A stretch of 64,000 nucleotides of DNA from NCBI RefSeq assembly GCF_963576675.1, contig NC_088916.1, positions 84,957,501-85,021,500 of the forward strand. Direction: 5' to 3'. Below are positions 56,343 through 64,000 of the stretch, in pieces (the stretch's first letter is position 1; every line of letters starts with the position of its first letter). This stretch comes from Euphorbia lathyris. Taxonomy: Eukaryota; Streptophyta; Magnoliopsida; Malpighiales; Euphorbiaceae. The notes below the pieces were generated by a model. That model was not told the DNA's origin. It saw only the letters and a list, made by a program, of their open reading frames with translations, and did no database searches. A program made the translations under genes and the position numbers.

Positions 56343-59300
56343 TTATTGAAGAGGATTAAACATACCAATGGCTTCTCTAAGTATGTTGAATTGCTCACGA
56401 GCCAATGGCTTTGTGAAAATATCAGCAAGCTGCTCATCCATTGGGACATAGGTCAGCTTGATCTCTCCCTTGAGTATATGATCTCTGATGAAGTGATGTC
56501 TTATGCTGACGTGCTTCATCCTACTATGCTGGATTGGGTTCTTTGATAGGTCAATGGCACTCTTGTTGTCACATTTGACTTCAATTGTTTTAGTGTGAAC
56601 ACCATAATCTTCAAGCTGTTGCTTAATCCATAGGACTTGAGCAACACAGCTTCCAGCAGCAATATACTCAGCTTCAGTGGTTGACAGGGCTACTGACGCC
56701 TGCTTCTTGCTGAACCAGGACACAAGACAGCTCCTAAGGAAGTGGCATCCTCCCGAGGTGCTTTTTCGTTCAAGCTTGTCTCGTCCGTAGTCAGCGTCAG
56801 TGTATTCAATGAGTGTGAAATCATGAGTATTGGGATACCACAAACCTGCATTCACTGAGCCTTGCAAATATCTAAGGATTCTTTTTACAGCTATGTAATA
56901 AGATTCTTTAGGGTTAGATTGATATCTAGCACAATAACATACTGAGAATTGAATGTCCGGCCTACTAGCAGTTAAGTAAAGTAGAGAACCAATCATACCT
57001 CGGTACAATCTGCTGTCTACTGACTTACCATTTTCGTCAGCGTAGAGGACAGTGTCAGGGCCCATAGGGGTAGATATTGACTTGCAATTCTCGAGTTCAT
57101 ACTTCTTCAATATCTCCTTAGCATACTTAGTTTGACTGATGAATATGCCATTTTTCCCTTGTTTGATTTGAAGTCCAAGGAAGAAGGTGAGTTCTCCCAT
57201 CATTAACATTTCAAACTCAGCCTACATCTGCTTACTAAATTCCTTGCACATTGACTCGTTAGTGGCACCAAAAATAATGTCATCTACATATATCTGAGCC
57301 AATAGGGTATCTTTACCCTTTCTCTTAATGAATAAGGTTGTATCAGATTTACCTCTGACATAATTTCTAGTCAGCAGGAAACTGGTCAGCCTCTCATACC
57401 AAGCACGTGGTGCTTGCTTGAGACCATACAGAGCCTTTTTGAGCTTATAAACGTGGTTTGGGAATTTGGGATCCTCAAACCCTGGAGGCTGATTAACATA
57501 GACTTCCTCGTTTATAACTCCATTAAGGAATGCACTCTTAACATCCATTTGAAACAATTTAAAGTTCATATAACTTGCATAAGCACATAAAATTCTTATA
57601 GCCTCTAGCCTTGCCACTGGGGCGAAGGTCTCACCGTAGTCAATACCTTTTTGCTGACTGTAGCCCTGAGCTACAAGTCTTGTCTTGTTCCTGACCACGT
57701 TTCCTTGTTCATCCATCTTGTTGTGAAAGACCCATCTTGTTCCTATGGTCTTCTGGCTTTTTGGTTTTGGCACTAAGTCCCATACTTCATTTCTTCTGAA
57801 CTGATCAAGTTCTTCTTGCATTGCATTCATCCAGAACTCATCATACTAAGCTTCAGCGAAGTTCTTTGGTTCCTGAATTGAGACGAATGCTACGTTGCTG
57901 AGGTATCTCCTGAGTTGATTTCTTATCATCAAGGTGTTTTCAGCAGCATCAAGAATGTCACTTTCTGAGTGTCCTCTTGGTATTCTGATCTTTTTTGGAA
58001 GAGTGATGTCTTGAGCTGGTTGTGTTTCAACAATCTCTGCAGGTGTAGATTGGTCAGTGAAAACAATTTGAGTTTCGCTTTTACCTTTGGTCAGCCCTTG
58101 AGGTAGTGACTCAGCGGCTGTTTCTTGGTCAGCGGGTGCTGAGTATGGATCATCCTCAGTCAGCTGCTTGTCTTTTCCTACAGGGTTAGTTTCATCGAAC
58201 TCAACGTGGATTGACTCTTTTAGGACCTGAGTTCGTTTATTGAAAACTTTGTATGCTTTACTGTTTGTTGAGTAGCCTAAAAAGATAGCTTCATCAGCTT
58301 TTGAGTCAAACTTAGCTAGGCTATCTTTGGTATTTAAAATAAAACATTTACAACCAAAGGCACGAAAGTATCCAATGTTGGGCTTTCGTCCTTTCCAAAG
58401 TTCGTAGGGGGTCTTCTTTAATATGGGTCTAACTAGAGCCCTATTAAGAATGTAGCACGCTGTGTTGACAGCTTCTCCCCAAAAGTACTTTGGAAGCCTA
58501 TGCTCACTCAGCATTGTCTTGGCTATTTCAACCAAGGTTCTGTTTTTCATTTCAACAACCCCATTTTGTTGAGGCGTTCTAGGAGCAGAAAAATTATGGT
58601 CAATGCCGTTGGCTTCACAGAATTCAACAAACTCTTGGTTCTTGAATTCTCCACCATTATCACTTCGGATGTGAGCTAACTTAAGGTCTTTATCATTTTC
58701 AAGTTTTCTTACTAAAGTTGAAAACGTCTCAAAGGTTTCATCCTTGCTACCCAGCAAGATGATCCAAGTGTACCGAGAAAAGTCATATACAATGACCAAG
58801 GAAAATCTTCTACCACCCAAGCTCAGCGGCTAGACTGGACCAAAGAGATCCAAGTGTAGCAACTCTAATGGACGCTTAGTTGAGACAAAGTTTTTACTAT
58901 GAAAAGATTGTTTGGTTTGTTTTCCAGCTTGACAAGCATGGCATAATTGATCTTTTTCAAACTTAAGTTCTGGCAGTCCTTCAACTAATTGCTTTCTTGC
59001 CAATTTGGCTAGGAGGTCCATGCTTACATGACCAAGTCTCATGTGCCATAGCCAGTAATTTTCTTCCTTTGACACTAAGCATACAGTTTTTGAAAATTTC
59101 TTTTCTAAATTCAGCATAAAGACATTATCGATGCGAGGGGCAGTTAAAATCAACTCATTTGTTTTACCCTCGAATATTTTACATCCAGTGTTATCAAATA
59201 TAACTTTTCTCTCATTGTCACATAGTTGAGCTACGCTGAGTAAGTTATATTTGAGTCCGCTGACTAGGGAGACTGACTCAATAGTAGGATTACCACCAAC

Positions 59301-59435
59301 GGTTCCTGACCCTACTATCTTACCCTTTTTGTTGTCTCCAAAACATACACTTCCACCTCGTTTACGCACAAATGTGATGAACTGAGTTTCATCACCAGTC
59401 ATATGCCTCGAGCATGCGCTGTCAATGTACCACAT
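56343..59435 (-). pseudogene. Element A pol with three nonsense codons
   Basis: A single frame from 59435 to 56343, interrupted by TAG at 58830-58832, 57846-58848 region (57846-57848) and 57222-57224. Domains in order: protease ([14 protein letters not shown]), GAG-pre-integrase (WLWHMRLGHVSM), integrase ([25 protein letters not shown]), RT ([41 protein letters not shown] with intact YVDD) and RNase H (YTDADYGRD, ALSTTEAEYIAAG, DNKSAID). Element B lets each stop be compared: two of the three replace Gln codons. Gag lies upstream in a different frame. Confidence 0.93.
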
Positions 59436-59476
59436 CTTTGACTTCTCAGCACACCTCAGGCTTACCTGAAATATAA

Positions 59477-61219
59477 CTAGTTACTTTTAGGTACCCAATT
59501 CTTTTTGGGTCCTTGTTTGTTAGGCTCAGCAGGTAAAGCATCATATTTCATTTTATGACGACACACTTGGACAGTGTGTCCATTTTTTCCACAGAAGTCA
59601 CAACTGACCTTCCGTTTAGGATATCTCACTGACTGGTCAGCACCCCAGTGCTGAGCGTGCCAGCACACCTTTGTGGTGTGTCCTTTCTTCCCATGGAAGT
59701 CACACTAGACATTCCGCTGAGGATTCCATCTCTGCTGACTAGTACTTCGGTACTGAGTGTTCAGAGGAATATTTCTTTTATTCGGAACCTTGAGTTGGTT
59801 CTGAATAGATGTGACATCCTTTTTCAGTTTTTTAGAATCTGATTGGAACTCGGAGACAAACTTTTGCATAATTTCTACGTTACTATGCAAGGTTGAGTTG
59901 TCTTAGAGAAGATATCGAAGGTCACTCAGTTTGACCTCTTCAATCTCGTCACATCGCCTGCCGAGTGCTCTAACCTTCTTGTTACACTTTTTGACAAGTG
60001 TGTAGAGGTCACTCAGGGCATTTATCATTTCATTTCTGAGCAAGGGTAGTGATATTACCTCAGTTGAGTGTGCCTCATCGTCAGATGCAACGGAGGGGTC
60101 AACATGCTTAGAAACACATGGCTCAGCAAGCTCATCTGCCATGAAGCAGATCTTTGCTAACTCAGTGGCATCATATCTTGATGATGATGACTCATCACTA
60201 TCACTCCAGGTTGCCACCATTGCCTTTTTGCTGTTCTTCTTTTCCTTCCTTAAGTTAGGACAGCTTGATTTGATATGGCCAGTTTGATGACATTCAAAGC
60301 ATGTGATTGGCTTTGAGCTGTCCTTCTTATACTTGCTGTTGCTGGACTCAGCTTTGTACTTATCAAACTTCTTGTAAGGCTTCTTGGAATATTTATCATT
60401 CTTTCTGAACAGCCTCTTGATCTTTCTAGTGAACATCGCCATTTCTTCATTGTCTGTTGAGCTCCCATCAGTGGAGTCAGCTTTCATGACAAGAGACTTT
60501 TGCTTCTTGTCTTCAGACTTCTCCTTCACCTCAAAGTTCTTTATCGAGATCTCATGGGTCAGCAGCGAGCCAATGAGTTCATCATATTTGTAGGTGGTTA
60601 AGTCTTGAGCTTCCTCAACAGCAGTTTTCTTGGCTTGCCAGCTTTTAGGAAGACTCCTCAGTATCTTCTTGACTTGCTCTTCCTCAGTAAAGATCTTCCC
60701 AAGTCTCTTGAGCTCGTTGATAATGTTTGTGAACCTTGCGTTCATCTCAGAGATTCCTTCATCATCGTTCATTTCAAACAGCTCGTACAACCTCATGTGC
60801 TGGTTCACCTTGGACTCCTTAACTTTGTTGGTTCCTTCGTAGGTGACCTCCAGTTTCTTCCAGATCTCCTGTGCTGACTCACAACCTGAAATTTTGTTGT
60901 ACTCTGCAGCATCTAACACACAGTGAAGCATGTTTATAGCCGAAACATGATTTTGTAGCTTCTTGAGATCATCCTCTGTCCATTTAGTCTCAACTTTAAC
61001 AACCGTTTGGCCGTCAATAGTTTCAACAGGAACAAATGGGCCTTGGACTATAGAAAGCCATGCACTCATATTTGTTGCCTGAATGAAATTTTTCATTTTG
61101 TTCTTCCAAAAGGTATAGTTAGACCCGAAGAACAGAGGAGGCCGAGTAATGGAGAGACCCTCAGGTAAAATCTGAGTTGTCTGGTTTCCAGGGAGGAAAC
61201 GAGTGATGTTCTCAGCCAT
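59477..61219 (-). pseudogene. Element A gag with two nonsense codons
   Basis: One frame from ATG 61219 (MAENITRFLP) to TAG 59477-59479, broken by TAA 59903-59905 and TAG 59705-59707. The gag domain (MKNFIQATNMSAWL, EYNKISGCESAQEIWKKL, LRSLPKSWQAKK) and the first knuckle CFECHQTGHIKSSC are intact. The later knuckle CDFHGKKGHTTKVC has His where the second Cys should be, and one of the four knuckles seen in element B is missing. A terminal CDFCGKNGHTVQVC is intact. Confidence 0.9.
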
Positions 61220-61267
61220 TGTGGGGATCAGCTCAAGATAGTTATATCTTGCTCAGTGAGCTGTTAG

Positions 61268-61279
61268 GCTCTGGTACCA
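61268..61279 (-). other. Primer-binding site of element A
   Basis: Minus strand TGGTACCAGAGC, one mismatch from the initiator tRNA-Met site found in element B and the copia element at 6614-11356. Confidence 0.88.
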
Positions 61280-61281
61280 CT

Positions 61282-62619
61282 TGTTGGTCCCTTATAACAT
61301 GACAAGTTTAGTTCCAAGGGGGAGGGATATGAACTATTTAAAATTTTGTCCGTTTAGGCTGACTTCTTTTCTTAAGAAAAGGTTTACACAGCGGCGCTAA
61401 GTAATTTTAAGACACAAGCTTAGTCAACTTGTGACTAAGTCTGTTTCTTTCATTGAGTCAGGAGATAGCACTTAGAGTCTATTCCTGAACTCAGCTTCTT
61501 AGTGCACTCAACTCAGCGTGAGTTTGTTACTTAGTCAGTTTTATAGCAAGCAATATATAAAGGAGTTTAAGGGTTAGAAATATGTTACTCAGCAGACATA
61601 TCCTGGTTCAGCCTCTCCACCTACGTCCAGTCCCCGGAACTCGTCCGAGCTTTTTGAATTCACTACTGAGCTCTTTAAAGGCAGAGCACGAAACCTTTTA
61701 CAATAGAAGCTAAGTATACAAGAGTACCTTCCTCTATACCTCTACTCACTCCTATATCTACCGCTGAGTACTATAACCGAGTACTCAGCCTCTCCTTTCT
61801 ATTCTTCTAGAAATGATAAAGTGTTTGTCCTAAACAACAATTGCTAAGACACTTTAGATGATTGAAAATCACTCTAGACTTTTACACAATGATTGGAAAT
61901 TGGTGTAAGATTTTTGCTTTGCTTTTCTCACAGAACTTCGAGTATGAATTTGGACAGCGTCTCGGCTAATTGAAGATCTGCATCGAATGAAGCAAATGAG
62001 AGGCCTATTTATAGTAACACTTGAGGCACCGGTAATTTCGAATTTTGAAATAACCGTTGGAGGGAAACGGCTTCCTGTCGTTGTCACTCAGTACGTGCAC
62101 AGTGTCATTGGCCAATGAGATTCTTTCATCTTCTGTCCACGGCAGTGCTTGGCAGCTTTTCGTCTGGCAAACAGAATGTTTCGACATTTTTGGCAAAGTC
62201 TTCCAGACAGCTTCCTACGCCTTCTGAACTTTACCCAAAGTAGAAATACTTTGTCTAGAAGTTGGTTCTTGTTTGTCGCTGTCTTGTACTTCTTGTCGTT
62301 CCACTCAGCAGCTTCATTTTGAAGCAATTGAGAGAAGGCTTCTCGATCCTTCTTCAAGCTGAGCTTGTGCTTTGTACAAAACGACCTCGTTTTGAAATCT
62401 TGGGCCGTGAGGTCTTGATGTGGTGACTTGGGCTTGACTTCCACTTATGGGCTTTTGGACTTTTAATCTTAATGTCTTATAGATCAATAAACTCAACATT
62501 AAACAAACACATTAGTATGAATAAATCAAAGCATTTAAATTTAATGTGTTAGAATATTTTTTTATCAATTGCATAAATAATTTTGTCAAATCAAAATCAT
62601 ATGGAAAGGTGTTTCAACA
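61282..62619 (-). repeat. 5' LTR of element A
   Basis: 1338 bp, the fuller copy. It includes about 100 bp missing from the left LTR. A minus-strand TATA box lies at plus tatttata 62007-62014. The short open frame at 61869-62087 is identical to one in the other LTR and is not a gene. Confidence 0.93.
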
Positions 62620-64000
62620 AAGACAACCCATGCCTTGAGGATTCTGGGTCGCAACCTTTGTATAATATGGAGGAATGAGCGACCTTGTTACCCATGTCAA
62701 AAACGTTCGACGAATAATGGAAGCAACTACGACTACTGACATTGTCTTACACCGTATTTTCCCTACTACTTTGAAATAATCCAATGACCTTTTGGTACGA
62801 GTAACTCTCGACTAAAAGATTTCCAAGAGTTGATGAATAGAGCCACAGACTACACTCGTTGGGACGAGAACAAGCCAAACCCATTGCTTGGAAGAGAAAA
62901 GGTCCCCAACACTGATAGGCGCCCTGGAAAGGAAGAGAGTGGTGGGAAACCTCTAATAGGCTTCGGGAGTAGAGGGATAGGCCAAAAAATCTCTTTTAAT
63001 GCCCTTTGCAAAGAAATGCTCTTTTGGATGGAGGATAATAGGATGCAAATCGAATACCGACCTAAACTCAAAAACAGCCGGAGCAATGAAAAATACTGCC
63101 ACTTTCACAAGAGTGAAGACCATGAAACAAAAGATTGCTGACCGTTAGCTCCAGAGGTGGAGGAAATGGCGGAAAGTGGTAAGTTGGACCGATTCTTCAA
63201 GAAAACGACAAGGGAGGCAAGCAATAAAAGGAAAAAAGTAAAACAATTGGCCCCTAAGGGGATAATAAACGTGATCACCGGAGGTTCCCGAACCAAGAGG
63301 AAGAGGGAGGAAACTATCGCCATTGAAAGAGTAAAGGAACAACGCTCGGACTTTTATTTTGGCAACCTAAAAAATAAACCTGAAGGATGGCATGATGATG
63401 CCTTTGTAATTGAGATATTAATTACCGAATACAAGGTTCGCCATGTCTTCATGGATACTAGGAGTTCCGTCAACATTATTACCCGTAAAGTCTTTGAGGG
63501 ACTCAATATTAGCGAGGATAAGCTAAATAAAAGCATGACCCCCATTGTAGGGATTAGTGATCACACGGTTCCATTACTCGGGAGCATCAGGTTGGAAGTG
63601 GAAGTCGGAGATTTTGGCCCAAAATGGCGAAGCATAGCAGAATTCCTAATAGTTGACATGACACTTCCGTACAATACCATTATGGGACCATCGCTCCTGT
63701 CCAGCTCCACAAAAGCCTTGTCTATCGGGAACCTGATTTGGAAAATTCCCACCGATGAGGGAATGGCTATCGCCCAAGGGAGTCAATTGGTAGCATATCA
63801 AACGTACACGACCTCCTTAAACATGAAGTCGGGAACCGATGAGAAATAGGAAGAGGAAAAGGAGCAAAATAATTGTATTTCATAATGATGTAGGAAATTG
63901 ACCCAACTTGCTAACATTAAGCGTAAAATTGCTCTTAAGTGACAACATTAGAGGTAAAATTTATTATTTTACAACATTAAAAACATTTTTACAACTTATT
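62620..64000 (+). mobile_element. Element D (Tat-like Ty3/gypsy), part right of the nest
   Basis: This resumes at the AAGAC target duplication. Gag similarity is visible in 62625-63141, protease in 63157-63849. The remaining 150 bp to the window edge are AT-rich and contain taacattaagcgtaaaattg, reminiscent of the phrase near 25250; they may be noncoding element sequence. The element continues beyond the window. Confidence 0.7.
62625..63849 (+). pseudogene. Element D gag-protease remnant
   Basis: The gag start (62625-62830) has several in-frame stops but retains IVLHRIFPTTLK. After a frame change, MNRATDYTRWDENK matches the C-terminal part of Tat-type gag, then the YCHFHKSEDHETKDC knuckle. 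A TGA at 63139-63141 follows (likely from CGA), and the frame reopens to 63849 with VNVITGG-like INVITGGSRT, KVRHVFMDTRSSVNIITRK and FLIVDMTLPYNTIMG, an aspartic protease. The catalytic D-T-G is D-T-R here. The order of parts matches Tat lineage gag-PR. Confidence 0.8.

Larger units (their letters stand above)
26018..62619 (-). mobile_element. Element A: SIRE/Maximus-like Ty1/copia, interrupted by elements B, C and a hAT
   Basis: LTRs at 26018-27260 and 61282-62619 start TGTTGGTCCC and end TTTCAACA, flanked by AAGAC (26013-26017 and 62620-62624). The element runs on the minus strand. It has an initiator-Met primer-binding site with one mismatch (plus gctctggtacca, 61268-61279), gag, pol and a long extra ORF, and a purine tract ahead of the 3' LTR (plus aactccctcattttgatg, 27261-27278). 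About 11.5 kb belongs to A itself; the rest is the nested element B with its contents (28706-53754). Gag has two in-frame stops, pol has three, and the extra ORF is frameshifted, so A is inactive. Large size, an extra ORF after pol and the pol type point to the SIRE/Maximus lineage. Confidence 0.93.

Noticed and set aside
1..64000. CRISPR arrays, bacterial operons, ribosome-binding sites
   Set aside because: No spaced identical repeats of the CRISPR kind and no prokaryotic gene organisation; the DNA is plant nuclear.

Overview
The window looks like AT-rich nuclear DNA from a plant, probably a eudicot; I cannot name the species. The signs are intron-containing fragments of plant genes, plant lineages of LTR retrotransposons, a hAT element, CACTA-type ends, a SINE-like insertion and a GC-rich block that looks organellar. 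I see no gene that is certainly intact. The window is a gene-poor stretch with broken gene fragments on the left and a large nest of transposable elements on the right.

Left part (1-26000). Positions 490-3400 hold minus-strand fragments of several unrelated genes: an NADH-cytochrome b5 reductase, an ABC1-type atypical kinase and a subtilase, plus one or two exon-like pieces I cannot name. Positions 6537-11868 hold a plus-strand fragment of an AAA/CDC48-like ATPase. One of its exons is cut by a young 4.7-kb Ty1/copia element (6614-11356; 5-bp target duplication AGTTC; LTRs differ by two substitutions and a poly-T length). Further right are a perfect 37-bp tandem duplication, a truncated SINE-like insertion with 17-bp target duplications, a CACTA-like end, a GC-rich block (17825-18415) and an F-box pseudogene (19649-21322).

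Right part (25360-64000). Four levels of insertion sit inside one host element, and each junction can be read from target-site duplications. A Tat-like Ty3/gypsy element (D, plus strand) is interrupted in gag by a SIRE/Maximus-like Ty1/copia element (A, minus strand, 26018-62619, TSD AAGAC). A is interrupted in its extra ORF by a second SIRE-like element (B, minus, 28706-53754, TSD AATAA). B is interrupted within the codons of its reverse-transcriptase YVDD motif by an Athila-like Ty3/gypsy element (C, plus, 35026-48265, TSD TCTAC). C carries a hAT-type non-autonomous DNA transposon (43464-44385, 8-bp TSD CTTTATAT). With the insertions subtracted, A, B and C are about 11.5, 11.8 and 12.3 kb.

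The most interesting signal concerns the extra ORFs downstream of pol. A, B and C, from two retrotransposon superfamilies, each carry one with what looks like a related domain. Each such ORF is preceded by a TATA-like box at nearly the same distance (about 110-115 bp) from its ATG. In A and B the upstream block is conserved. In C, two internal copies of a palindromic module that also occurs in its LTRs precede the two extra ORFs. I infer that these ORFs are expressed from internal promoters; that needs experimental or comparative checking.
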